The notes under the pieces: model-generated
Databases searched by the model: none
The model's input: only the letters and a program-made list of their open reading frames with translations
What the model was told of the DNA's origin: nothing
Part shown: positions 1 through 10,187 of the stretch, one piece after another
How the letters are laid out: each line of letters opens with the position of its first letter
How positions within the stretch are numbered: position 1 is the first letter of the stretch
Position numbers and translations under genes: made by a program
Assembly (NCBI GenBank): GCA_024509875.1
Contig: JAMPIV010022931.1
Coordinates: 682,001 to 746,000 of the forward strand
Direction: 5' to 3'
Origin: Oreohelix idahoensis
Lineage: Eukaryota; Mollusca; Gastropoda; Stylommatophora; Oreohelicidae
Length of the DNA stretch: 64,000 bases

Positions 1-876
1 GTTTTCAGCAAAATTGAAAGCACCAGACTGTGTGTTTAAAGCGAGCGCTCAGTCACAAATAAAGTTCAAACCAGCCAAACCAGATTTAAACATCAAGTAT
101 GCAGGCCTATTTCACGTGCTGAATAATAGGGACCGTTTGTCCTAAATTGGCCTCGTCTTGTGTGTGATTCTGGTCATTCAAAACCCCCCGCACGTATTAG
201 CGGTCAACCGATTATAGACAGAGCAGTCTTCAGCCTATCTTGTTGTTAGTATGTGAACAATGGCGAATGGATAGCGCCTACAGTGGATTTATAGTGTAAT
301 TTATCATCTGAAAGAGGATATACATATAAAAACACTAACTGGAGTTATTGGATTTGGTTCCACAGAAGCGAAAGGATTAGAAACTCTGTTATTTATTTGT
401 CGGTGTTCGACAGGAGGGTTTTTGTGTTGGTGGATTGTTTGTTCGTTGGTGTTTAATTGGATATTTGTTAACTTGATGTGAATATTGATGCCTTTCTTAT
501 GTTGTTGTGCTGATATACTTATTTCATACATTTTCTTCCTTCAAGAACATTTAATAAATTTTATTCATTTATTAACGCGCTGTTCACGACACTTCATCCA
601 TACTTAATACTGCAGCTCTTACTATTGTCTTTATTGGACCAGAGAAAGGAGAGAGAGAGCAGGTGGTTCTTAAGACAATATAAGAGGCTTGGAAATAGAG
701 ATAGCTTTAAGGAATCCTCTTCCAGGTTCGTCTCAAGTTCACCCTATTTTACACATTATCGGTGTGTTGTCTATAATTCTGTTAGTTCACTCTCATTGTC
801 GATTTCACAAAAATTATCTGACTCAACAAACCTGAACTCAACCACGACATGTATATATATATATAAGATAACTGAT
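1..876. other. Intergenic DNA, no gene recognised
   Basis: I see no recognisable coding region, RNA gene or repeat structure in this stretch. The open frames are short and AT-rich, with no family motif. A short (TA)n run lies just before the LTR boundary at 877. Confidence 0.5.
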
Positions 877-1442
877 TGTCACGAGTGAGTTAAGTAACAG
901 TCTGCCTGAGACAAAATCCAAGTCTGTGTGATGTCAGAGATAAGACAACGGTCTGAGATGATGGAAGAGAAATGGTGTTGATGGTGGATAGTGTGGCTTA
1001 TAGTTATCGACATTGAGAACCTATACTGACTCTCCTCTCACCACTCAGTGACCTTTTGTTAAACTATTGTCACCCTGCCTTTTGCTCTGCTAGGAGATAA
1101 GGTTTATTAAACTACAGTGTACATTATACAACAATACGAGTAAAAGTTAAAGAGTATAGGCACAGATATGAATGGAAATCTGATCCGTTAAGTAATTATA
1201 TATTTTATTAACAACTATTTAAAAAAGACTATGGTAAAATAAGCATAAAATCTATCACCACATCAAAGAAAACCTCAATACGATGCAGGTATCAATGTAC
1301 GAGACACAAAAAAAGAGAAAGTTAGTTTGAAATATTTGGACCCCTCCAGAAAAATAAACCCAAGTAGGCTCCACACTCCGACAATTATGGGATGAGGACT
1401 AAACTAATAATCCTTTGCTAGAAATCCTGAAATAGAGAGTCC
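877..1442. mobile_element. Left part of a solo LTR split by a nested element
   Basis: This is the left arm of a 2.95-kb LTR whose right arm is 11388-13775. The LTR begins TGTCACGAG here and ends CGTCACA at 13775, giving the TG...CA ends of retroviral-type LTRs. The 5-bp sequence CTGAT occurs immediately outside both ends (872-876 and 13776-13780), a target duplication. A second, full-length copy of the family lies at 41624-44594 and aligns across the break. No internal retrotransposon sequence belonging to this LTR is present, so it is a solo LTR, presumably left by recombination between two LTRs. Its orientation is not determined. Confidence 0.85.
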
Positions 1443-2584
1443 TGTCGTAATTTTTATCTGAGAGGGTGCTGATGAATATTGGTCCCTTTAGAGTGTAAAG
1501 TGATATTGAAGGCTCTGTGAGAATAAGGATTTAGGTGAATGAGGTAGTAGATTCACAAGCGCTGGGAAGGAGCAAGGACAGTCTCTTATTACGACAATAT
1601 CTGTTTTCTCACAGACTACTCCTATCTCTCTTCTGCACAAACAATTGTGTCAGTTCCAGTCGCTCAGGCGCGCTCACCGATTTGGTGATTCTGTCGCTCA
1701 ACGTACATGAATACAAACTACACAGATGGAAATGTTTGGAGTTTTAGGCCAACCGACAACCAACACAAATAAATATTCATACCTTTATTATCATAAAGGA
1801 CTCACACAAAATTGTACATTTACAGTCAAAAATCAAAAAGTTACAGAATACAAATATAACTAGGGAAGAGGGGCTTTTGAGGAGAAATATCCCATCCACC
1901 GTTTCCCGTTTATATCTGCTAACAGACAAAACCCGGTCCCAAAGACAAGAAGGGGGGGGGGGGGGATCAGAGATAGGCAATTTAACCCACTGGTAAATAT
2001 ATTACTCTGAGGCAAGGGGTTACAGAAGAAGGGGGGGGTGTGTAGAGGAAAGCTAGGGTTCTCAATTGTCTCCCTTTAAATCAACAAATTTTTACGGGAG
2101 GGGAAATGTACACAGTTACCCAATCCCGCTAGGAGAGATCCCGTACAAGGAATATAATGCACCTTAGTATAAGGTCGAACTAATTAAAAGGGTAAAGAAA
2201 AGATAAATCTCCTTTCATTCAAAAAAAAACACACTAGGGCTGGCCATCCCAACAAACACACACGCAGACTTACCAAAATGGTGAATTCTGTCAATCTAGG
2301 AATTATTTATCACAGCAGCTAATACCGTGGAATAATGGACTGGTCCTCTTATTTCTTCCGTGTCAGGCCCCAGATTTAACGAGGTAACAAATAGTCTCAA
2401 AAAATCGCCAGACGGTGAAGCGTAAAGGCTACTGTTGGTTTAGATAAAGTTCCTAATGAATGGCACAGGCACTTGGCTAAGCGTGAGGTATGGTGTGGTT
2501 AATAAAATCGGCACAGCTGGTGGAGATAACTTCCTTTTTCCGTAATGTCACAAGTTAAGAAAAACACTGAGATAAGTTCTTCTT

Positions 2585-2619
<35 letters not shown>

Positions 2620-3819
2620 AATCCACTGAATATGCGTGACAGACAGTGTTCAGGTATCGATGCTTTTTCTTCACAAATAGGGGCAGTGAATAAAATATGT
2701 TCTGCTTCCAGTTTCCTTTAAGGACTCGCCTATATGAACTAGTATTTTAAAAGTGTTTCTTGGGTGGCTCTTATTCTCAGTTAAATTCGGAGGAGAGGGG
2801 CCCATTACAGGTCGCCACAAGTTTAGCTTTAAAAAGGTTCATATGTTACTGGAGTTATCAAATTGAGTTTGGCAGAACTCTGTATATAGTTAATAATTGC
2901 TGGGATGCAGGTTGAATGATCGTTCTGAATGAAAGATAATCAAAACAAGAAATGCATTACAAATCATATTATAATCTGACGCGATAAATTACAGTTAGCC
3001 TATTTACTTATTAGCGTCGTCAATTAACAAATCAGGAAAACTACCCGTGAGTTAAAAATAATTAAACGCACATCTATCTATACAGAACTAAACTGTATTA
3101 AAGTTATAATTCTCTTTAACGTCTGCAAAATAAATTTACGCGTCAATTGTATTAGGAAATACTTTTAGCTGTAACATTAGTTTGCACTAGAACTTTGAAA
3201 ATGGGTTTATTTAATAAGGTTAAATTTACACCACAATCCATTGAAATCAATAGAAATAACTCGACCAATGATCACTCGAAGCTAATGTATAAATTACCGT
3301 CTGCACAGAAAGAATACACTCCAATAGTCACGAAGGTAGATGAAATCCAGCAGGAATCCGACTATGCTAGTGCAACTAGGATTCTGTCAGAGCGAACGAT
3401 AAAATGCAGTTTATCGGAGTTCTCTATTTATACTTATCGAATGTAACTTGAATGGGGCGTGTTAAATTTTCGCACCTTTCTTGATCTTGAGCAAAATTCG
3501 GGGTACCTCGCCGATGTGTTAAACGTTGCGATTCCTACGTTTTCCCCGGTCTACCGATTTTCTTCCGTCTCAGGCTGCTCGCATAAGAGTGCGAAAATTT
3601 CCCGAGAAGCTAACTCTGTGAGCTGCAAGTCCCTGATTCTTTAGATCGCGGTCGCTCCACGTTGAATTCTGAAGATCAGCCTGTTCTTTGATGGTACCGC
3701 TGCATGCCGGTAAAAGTTACAACAGATGATCAGGGGTTCTAAAGTTATGAGAGGCCAATATTCTGTTATCATCCATCGAGTCAGGGAAATTCATTTGTCA
3801 TACTTAGACGTACGTCACA
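1443..3819 (-). repeat. 3' LTR of Ty3/gypsy copy 1
   Basis: Direct repeat of 9001-11387. On the element strand it begins TGTGACGTACG and ends TTACGACA. It contains a pure run of 30 G at 2586-2615 and shorter G runs at 1952-1965 and near 2031. These are C runs on the element's sense strand. Small open frames inside it (for example 3195-3446) recur unchanged in the other LTR only because the LTRs are near-identical; they carry no protein motif. Confidence 0.93.
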
Positions 3820-3858
3820 ATCGTCCCCACTTTTGAGACATGGAAACTCGTTTTCATG
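3820..3858 (-). promoter_or_regulatory. Polypurine tract and adjacent inverted repeat, copy 1
   Basis: On the minus strand the sequence AAAAGTGGGGACGAT abuts the 3' LTR. This is the purine-rich primer site expected for plus-strand DNA synthesis. Just upstream, 3839-3858 forms a short hairpin (CATGAAAAC, 2-nt loop, GTTTCCATG) with one wobble pair. The same arrangement exists at 32194-32232 in copy 2. Confidence 0.7.
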
Positions 3859-3859
3859 T

Positions 3860-5611
3860 TTAATTTATGACAATGAAGCTGCCCTGATCGGTAGTTTTAG
3901 GGTGATTGGCATCGTCGTTTTTCTCCTCTTCCTCCGTGGTCCAGTTTCTACTCAAGAAGTCAGCTCCGACATTCTGTTTTCCTGGAATATATTCCACTTT
4001 GAAGGAGTAAACACTCAATAGCAAGGCCCAACGCATTATCCTTGCGTTGAATTCCTTCTTGGCACCCAGGAAAGCTAGTGGAGCATGGTCTGTTTGCACC
4101 GTGAAAGAAGTACCATACAGAAACTCATGATGGCGTCTGATGCCATGAATCAGAGCGAGACATTCTCTTTCAACGACACTGTAGTTGCGTTCCGCTTTAT
4201 TCAGTTTCCGACTGCCATAGGCAACTGGAAATAGCATGTTCAGGTCACTGTCATCGGCTTGCAGCAATGTTGATCCGATGCCCTGACCTGACGCGTCAAC
4301 TCTCAGTATGAAAGGTTTCTTAAGGTCAGGTAACCTTAGGATGGGGTATGCCGACAACTGTCCTTTCAAAGTGCTATACGCGTGTTCGCACTTTTGATCC
4401 CATATGACCTTATCAGGACAACCTTTCTTGGTGAGGTCAGTCAGAGGTGCTGTCAGCTCGTTGAAGTTCTGGATGTATTTCTGATAGTATGCACATAGCG
4501 ATATGAAGGAACGTACGTCTTTCTTCGTTCGGGGTCTTTTTGCTGCCACAATTTTCTCCACGTTCTTCTTAATAGGCCAACTGCATCCGTGAGAAATAGT
4601 ATGCCCCAGGAAGTCTAACTGTTCAAACCCGATGAGACATTTGCTAGGTCTGGCTGTGAGACCCGTTTCCTGTAGTCTCCTGAGGAGCATAGCAACCGTA
4701 GCAATATGTTCTTCATAGGTTTCCGATGCAATTAATATGTCATCCATGAAATTATGGATATGGGGACTTTGCAAAGGCTCTAGAAGCTTCCTCATCATCC
4801 TGGTGAACACTCCTGGTGCGTTATGCAAACCGAACGGCATCACATTAAATGTGTAATGTCCTTCGCTAGTGCTGAAAGCTAACAAAGGTTTAATTTCCTC
4901 CTTGACTGGTATTTGATAATAACCTTTACTGAGGTCAATCTTGGAGAAGATCTTTGCTTTGCTGAGCTTGGTGAACAACTCAGAAACAGTTTGGAGAGGT
5001 TCGGGCTGGAATTCCGTTACAGCGTTTAGCAACCTGTAATCAATGCACAGCCTAACTTCCTTATTGGGCTTCTGCAACAGCACTACACTCGAGCTGTAAG
5101 GAGATGTAGACTCACTGATAATTCCTGCCTGACGCAGCTTGTCTATTTCTCCGCGAAGTGCATCCGCTTTAGCGTACGGGATGGGATAAACTCTGGTTTG
5201 AACAGGGGTCTCGTTTGTTAATTTCATATCAAATTCAATGAGATTTGTTCGACCAGGTACATCCGTTAAGACTGCACTGTACTGTTTTAGTAGAGCCCTG
5301 GTTTCTGTTTGTTGTTCAGGTGAGAGATTGTCGCCGAACTTGACATCTTTAAAGGATTCTGTGGGTTGCAGTGGATACTCCATGCAACCATCATCATCTT
5401 CCTCGTCTTCCGTTGCTATGGCGACAGCCAGGAGATGCTCGGAGGATGGCACCGGTCTTTCCAAATATTTCTTAAGCAGATTTATGTGGAAGACCTTCTC
5501 CTTTCCTTTGATGGAGATCTTGTAATTTTTACGTGATATCTTTTTAAGGACGGTAAACGGCCCTTGCCATCCGATGCGAAGTTTATTGCTTCCGGTTGGG
5601 AGTAGCAACAA
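3860..5611 (-). CDS. pol: Integrase C-terminus, reverse transcriptase and RNase H (Ty3/gypsy)
   Basis: An open 583-codon segment of the polyprotein. Residues 1-50 are the integrase C-terminal tail with the GPF module (GWQGPFTVLKK, then VFHINLLKKYL). RT follows at about 130-310, with CIDYRLLN (190), IDLSKGYYQI (225), MPFGLHNAPGVF (258) and the catalytic FMDD (288-291; Phe replaces the usual Tyr). RNase H spans about 430-555, with acidic residues in LRVDAS (439), VERECLA (481), QTDHAP (508) and VGADFLS (551). It copies element RNA into DNA and degrades the RNA strand. It is not a separate gene: the upstream integrase frame runs into it through a frameshift near 5640. The frame ends in TAA just before the polypurine tract. 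This region is nearly identical to 30144-32198. Confidence 0.93.
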   Translation of the reverse strand: MLLLPTGSNKLRIGWQGPFTVLKKISRKNYKISIKGKEKVFHINLLKKYLERPVPSSEHLLAVAIATEDEEDDDGCMEYPLQPTESFKDVKFGDNLSPEQQTETRALLKQYSAVLTDVPGRTNLIEFDMKLTNETPVQTRVYPIPYAKADALRGEIDKLRQAGIISESTSPYSSSVVLLQKPNKEVRLCIDYRLLNAVTEFQPEPLQTVSELFTKLSKAKIFSKIDLSKGYYQIPVKEEIKPLLAFSTSEGHYTFNVMPFGLHNAPGVFTRMMRKLLEPLQSPHIHNFMDDILIASETYEEHIATVAMLLRRLQETGLTARPSKCLIGFEQLDFLGHTISHGCSWPIKKNVEKIVAAKRPRTKKDVRSFISLCAYYQKYIQNFNELTAPLTDLTKKGCPDKVIWDQKCEHAYSTLKGQLSAYPILRLPDLKKPFILRVDASGQGIGSTLLQADDSDLNMLFPVAYGSRKLNKAERNYSVVERECLALIHGIRRHHEFLYGTSFTVQTDHAPLAFLGAKKEFNARIMRWALLLSVYSFKVEYIPGKQNVGADFLSRNWTTEEEEKNDDANHPKTTDQGSFIVIN

Positions 5612-6321
5612 AATTTTCTCACCTGGTTGGAGCTCTCTCTCTCTTTTGCAGCTTTGTTGTATCTTTTAGCGTGTTTAGCGCGGGCTTTCGTAAGGTTGGT
5701 TGTAGCTAGATCCCATCCTAGCTTTAGCCTTTCCTTGAGCTCAGATACATACTTGCTTGCAGAGACGACTGTCTCGTCAGCCTTTTGGTCTGTCAGGGAC
5801 CGAAGTAAGGCTTCTAATGGCCCCTTTATAGGTCTGCCAAATAAAAGTGTAGCAGGCGGGAATCCCGTAGACGCTTGGGGTACCTCTCGGTAGGCGAATA
5901 AGGCAGCCGATATATATAGGTCCCAGTCTTCCGGTTTCTCCTGACCCAGCTTACGTAACATGGTGGTGAGGCTGCCATTAAACCGTTCCACGAGCCCATT
6001 TCCGGCCGGATGGTAGGGACTTGTGTGGATATGTTTGGCCCTCAAGATCTTAAAGATCTCCTCCATTAACAGGCTACGGAATTGGGATCCATTGTCCGTC
6101 AAAACTTGTTGAGGGAATCCCAACCGTGTAAAAATTTGCACGAGGGCTTCTGCAACATGCTTGGAATCTATGCATGTTAGCGGTACAGCTTCGGCCCACA
6201 TAGTGCAAGTGTCAACTAAGGTCAGGATGAACCTGTTCCTTCTTTTGGTCTTTTCCAGAGGACCAATAATGTCGACAGCAACCCGTTCAAATGGAGTCCC
6301 TACTATTGGCATTTGCCCCAT
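5482..6321 (-). CDS. pol: Integrase catalytic core (Ty3/gypsy), frameshifted at the end
   Basis: Retroviral-type integrase core with the DD35E triad: Asp in VAVDIIGP (residue 17), Asp in LTDNGSQF (76) and Glu in GLVERFNGS (112), with exactly 35 residues between the last two. It joins element DNA to the host chromosome. The reading frame enters from the zinc-binding segment through a one-base shift in a C run near 6330. It leaves the true frame again near 5640, in a GA-rich stretch, so the last 50 or so codons are out of frame relative to 30400-30560 in copy 2. The coding strand places it upstream of RT, unlike canonical Ty3/gypsy. Confidence 0.9.
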   Translation of the reverse strand: MGQMPIVGTPFERVAVDIIGPLEKTKRRNRFILTLVDTCTMWAEAVPLTCIDSKHVAEALVQIFTRLGFPQQVLTDNGSQFRSLLMEEIFKILRAKHIHTSPYHPAGNGLVERFNGSLTTMLRKLGQEKPEDWDLYISAALFAYREVPQASTGFPPATLLFGRPIKGPLEALLRSLTDQKADETVVSASKYVSELKERLKLGWDLATTNLTKARAKHAKRYNKAAKERESSNQVRKFCCYSQPEAINFASDGKGRLPSLKRYHVKITRSPSKERRRSST

Positions 6322-6622
6322 AGGTACTGGGGGGTGTCAAGTGCTTGGGTGCTACCCGTTGGCACTGGGCGCAGGATTTCACATACCTGACAATGTCAGA
6401 GTTCATTCCTGGCCACCAATAGTGGGTTTTTATTCGCTGAATAGTGGCGTTTTGTCCCATATGTCCGCTAAAGGGAAGAGAGTGCCCCATCTCTAAGATC
6501 TGGCTTCGGTACTGCGTCGGAACTAGGAGCTGGTTATTCCCCGTGTCCGGGTTTCCCGTTCTACGATACAATACGCCATCCTTAGAAAAGATGTCTCCGT
6601 TGTGTCTGGGGTCCTTAGCCAT
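6287..6622 (-). CDS. pol: Integrase N-terminal zinc-binding (HHCC) segment
   Basis: Contains the His/Cys zinc-binding signature of retroelement integrases: GHSLPFSGHMG supplies the histidines and SCAQCQ the CxxC cysteines, with HYWWPGM between them as is typical. The last dozen residues are read out of frame because of an extra C in the run at 6330-6335; the true continuation is the integrase core frame. Upstream it connects to the protease segment through an A-run shift near 6631. Confidence 0.88.
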   Translation of the reverse strand: MAKDPRHNGDIFSKDGVLYRRTGNPDTGNNQLLVPTQYRSQILEMGHSLPFSGHMGQNATIQRIKTHYWWPGMNSDIVRYVKSCAQCQRVAPKHLTPPSTYGANANSRDSI

Positions 6623-7031
6623 GGGCAGTTTTTTTAAAGCAGAGCTCTAGAGTAGGGTCCTTTTGTTGCGCCTCCTTCAGTTCGTTCGGCAACAAATTTG
6701 GCGCAGGCTCCCTCTCCTTCTTGGCTTGCCCTCTTGTGGTTACCGCTGCCACAATCGGCTCCTTTGGTCTCCCAATAAACACATATCTACATCCCAGGAT
6801 AACTGGGTAGATAGGATCATCCATAATGGCCGCTTTTATAACTCCTCTGACAAAATCAGAGTGTATTTCTACCAGTGCGATAGGCAGCGTCCTGGGCGCA
6901 TCACTCTTAAACACTCCACTAAGTTTGACGGTTTCCTCTGTCTCCTGACCTGGTTTGACTAGGTGTCTAGCAACAATACAACTAAAACTTAATCCAGTGT
7001 CAAAGAGACAAGTGGTTGAGGTACCGTTCAA
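6615..7031 (-). CDS. pol: Aspartic protease segment of the polyprotein
   Basis: A retropepsin-like domain with the catalytic triplet DTG in CLFDTGLSFSCI (residues 11-13 of this segment), followed by hydrophobic strands ending in PVILGCRYVFIG. It cleaves the element polyprotein. No own start codon is needed: in copy 2 the frame runs straight on from Gag. Here an in-frame TGA just upstream (about 7048) separates it from Gag. The downstream end (KKTAHG then stop) results from an extra A near 6631. Confidence 0.85.
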   Translation of the reverse strand: MNGTSTTCLFDTGLSFSCIVARHLVKPGQETEETVKLSGVFKSDAPRTLPIALVEIHSDFVRGVIKAAIMDDPIYPVILGCRYVFIGRPKEPIVAAVTTRGQAKKEREPAPNLLPNELKEAQQKDPTLELCFKKTAHG

Positions 7032-7229
7032 AATTACAGTTCCTCGAGTTCAGGGTCGGTCCCCCTCAGGTTGAGAATCACTGACATTGACTCTACCTTT
7101 CGAGGCTTATGCAAACATCCAACGCGGTTTGGACCGGTTTGTTTGCCCTGATCAGACGTTCCTGGTGTAGGGGTCTTTCCTTTTCCTTGACCTTGGTGGC
7201 CGCGCTGCCACGTAGGCTTGGTGGGTTGA

Positions 7230-8315
7230 TCAGAATTGTTGTTGGGGGGGGGGGGGGGGGAATCGGGTTTTGTAGAATTTCGATTTTTCCTGGGGAGGTC
7301 TCTGGGTATTATTTTCTCGTTGGTTATAATTCTGAGAGGAATTAGAGGAATAGGATGACTGCTCTAGATTTTGTTTACGAGATGGCTCATCTGTGGGTTT
7401 ACGTTTAGTGCTGGGAAGTTCGGCCATTGCATTGGTATAGCGTTCGGCCTTATTAAGTATGTCCTCAAGCCTGACTGCGCCCTGTTCAGCCAAAAATCTA
7501 CGGGTTTCGTTTGACATAGTTGCCTTTATCTGTTCCACAAGAACAAGTTCAAGTAGTCCCTCATATGTAAGAGGTAGGTCAGATAATTCAATGCACTTTG
7601 TCAGATAACCCGTGAGACGTGAAGAGAACTGGGGAAATGTTTCCGTGCTCTCTTTTCGGCTGTTTCTGAACAACTGCAGAAACTTTCGGGCAGTCATCTC
7701 AAACTGCTGTAGTAAGGCCTTCTTCAACATGTCGTAATCATGTTGATTCGGTCCCAGCTTTGTGTACACGTCATAAGCATTGCCTTTCAGTGACGTTGAA
7801 AGTTTGAGCGCCCAGCGGGTACTCTCTAACCCATAAAGATTCGCGAGTCTCTCGAATTTTTCTAGGTAGCTGTCAATTTTTTCGTTATGGCTAGGAAAAG
7901 ACTCTAAAGCGAAAGACATCGCAGTTAATTGGGCAGACTGAGTGCTGGAGAGATCCATTGTTTGAGACTGGGGCGAAGACGGCTCTCCATTATTTGAAGT
8001 AGAGGCACTCCGACTCTCTAAAGCCTTGAGCGCTAATTCATGTTGTCTTTCCCTCTCTCTTTCTCTCTCTCTGCGGGCTTCCATTTCTGCCTCAATTTTC
8101 TTCTGTTCCAATTGACGATCGTCCGCTTCTTTCTTCCTAGCTTCTGCCCTCTCTTCTCTCTCTCTTTCTTCCTTCCTCTCAGCTTCTGCTCTTTGTTGCT
8201 CCGCGTCATATATTTGCAGTTCCTGGGTGATAAACAGATTCGCGGCTTCTGTGTCTAATCCTGAGTCTTTCGCTTCCTGTCTCAAAATGGATCTTATCCT
8301 AATTCTCTCAGCCAT
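7230..8315 (-). CDS. gag: Gag-like capsid protein, truncated by a poly(C) frameshift
   Basis: Starts at ATG 8315 (MAERIRIRSILRQEAKD). Residues about 35-110 are a highly charged Glu/Arg/Lys segment predicted to be coiled coil. From about 150 a capsid-like region runs through FERLANLYGLE, LKGNAYDVYTKL and FSSRLTGYLTKCIEL, the usual retrotransposon Gag pattern. A Ser/Asn/Gln-rich tail follows. No CCHC zinc knuckle is visible in either copy. The frame is lost in a run of 17 C (G on the plus strand, 7244-7260), where copy 2 has only a short C run. Gag would form the particle in which reverse transcription occurs. Confidence 0.85.
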   Translation of the reverse strand: MAERIRIRSILRQEAKDSGLDTEAANLFITQELQIYDAEQQRAEAERKEEREREERAEARKKEADDRQLEQKKIEAEMEARRERERERERQHELALKALESRSASTSNNGEPSSPQSQTMDLSSTQSAQLTAMSFALESFPSHNEKIDSYLEKFERLANLYGLESTRWALKLSTSLKGNAYDVYTKLGPNQHDYDMLKKALLQQFEMTARKFLQLFRNSRKESTETFPQFSSRLTGYLTKCIELSDLPLTYEGLLELVLVEQIKATMSNETRRFLAEQGAVRLEDILNKAERYTNAMAELPSTKRKPTDEPSRKQNLEQSSYSSNSSQNYNQRENNTQRPPQEKSKFYKTRFPPPPPQQQF

Positions 8316-9000
8316 TGTCAAAGAACTGGATGCTTCTAAGACTAGAGAATAGTAAGGTGGAACAAGAAGGGGAAAAAACTCAAAGCCGCTACGAGAAAAA
8401 CAAAGTAAAAAATTTACTGCATGACCTCGTGTGTTAACTTATCGCCGCTATTATTGTCACTTAAGACTCGTAACGCAAGCAACTATGCCAATTAAGTGGT
8501 AAGTTACACTAGAAAAGAATCTACTCTTACTAACAGTAGAGAAAAATTTATATTAAACAATTTAAAAGGAAAAAAAAAATTTTCCCACAAAATGTTAATT
8601 CTCTAACAACAAACTCCGTCCCTGAAGACAATTTTTGAGATGAGACGTAGTTAACTTAATTTTAAGAAATCAGAACAATCCGTCTTTAGCTTAGCTCAAC
8701 TCAAACGCTTCATAACCTTTAGTGATTGTAAAACAATCACGCTGTCCCAGCAATTATATAACCAAAAATTTTCAATTCCCTCTGCCAGAGAATACAAATG
8801 TGACAATCTTTTATTATCACTAACTGCCTGTTCCTGTGGAAAAACAAACCTGTCTAAATTATTGTGTGGTTGGCCCAAAATACTGAACGGCTTGGTCTAG
8901 GGGAAGTAATACTTTTAAAGATTATACCCTACTTCACAAAGACAATCAACCACACTCTATTTTATCTAAGTTCAGAATCTCGAACGAGCTAACCATATAT
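8316..9000 (-). other. 5' untranslated leader of copy 1
   Basis: Lies between the 5' LTR and the Gag ATG. Five bases inside the LTR border, on the minus strand, is TGGTTAGCTCGTTCGAG, a possible tRNA primer-binding site because it starts TGG. I could not match it to a tRNA and copy 2 does not conserve it. The leader is only loosely similar to that of copy 2 (26932-27694). Confidence 0.6.
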
Positions 9001-10147
9001 TGTCGTAATTTTTATCTGAGAGGGTGCTGATGAATATTGGTCCCTTTAGAGCGTAAAGTGATATTGAAGGATCTGTGAGAATAAGGATTTAGGTGAATGA
9101 GGTAGTAGATTCACAAGCGCTGGGAAGGAGCAAGGACAGTCTCTTATTACGACAATATCTGTTTTCTCACAGACTACTCCTATCTCTCTTCTGCACAAAC
9201 AATTGTGTCAGTTCCAGTCGCTCAGGCGCGCTCATCGATTTGGTGATTCTGTCGCTCAACGTACATGAATACAAACTACACAGATGGAAATGTTTGGAGT
9301 TTTAGGCCAACCGACAACCAACACAAATAAATATTCATACCTTTATTATCATAAAGGACTCACACAAAATTGTACATTTACAGTCAAAAATCAAAAAGTT
9401 ACAGAATACAAATATAACTAGGGAAGAGGGGCTTTTGAGGAGAAATATCCCATCCACCGTTTCCCGTTTATATCTGCTAACAGACAAAACCCGGTCCCAA
9501 AGACAAGAAAGGGGGGGGGGGGGTGATCAGAGATAGGCAATTTAACCCACTGGTAAATTTATTACTCTGAGGCAAGGGGTTACAGAAGAAGGGGGGGGGG
9601 GGGTGTGTAGAGGAAAGCTAGGGTTCTCAATTGTCTCCCTTTAAATCAACAAATTTTTACGGGAGGGGAAATGTACACAGTTACCCAATCCCGCTAGGAG
9701 AGATCCCGTACAAGGAATATAATGCACCTTAGTATAAGGTCGAACTAATTAAAAGGGTAAAGAAAAGATAAATCTCCTTTCATTCAAAAAAACACACTAG
9801 GGCTGGCCATCCCAACAAACACACACGCAGATTTACCAAAATCGTGAATTCTGTCAATCTAGGAATTATTTATCACAGCAGCTAATACCGTGGAATAATG
9901 GACTGGTCCTCTTATTTCTTCCGTGTCAGGCCCCAGATTTAACGAGGTAACAAATAGTCTCAAAAAATCGCCAGACGGTGAAGCGTAAAGGCTACTGTTG
10001 GTTTAGATAAAGTTCCTAATGAATGGCACAGGCACTTGGCTAAGCGTGAGGTATGGTGTGGTTCCTAAAATCGGCACAGCTGGTGGAGATAACTTCCTTT
10101 TTCCGTAATGTCACAAGTTAAGAAAAACACTGAGGTAAGTTCTTCTT

Positions 10148-10187
<40 letters not shown>

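Noticed and set aside
3195..3446. 83-codon frame repeated at 10763-11014
   Set aside because: Same reason: both copies are LTRs of one element, and the reading direction is opposite to the element.
8959..9000. Primer-binding site for a specific tRNA in copy 1
   Set aside because: A TGG start is present but I could not match the rest to a tRNA, and copy 2 does not conserve it.
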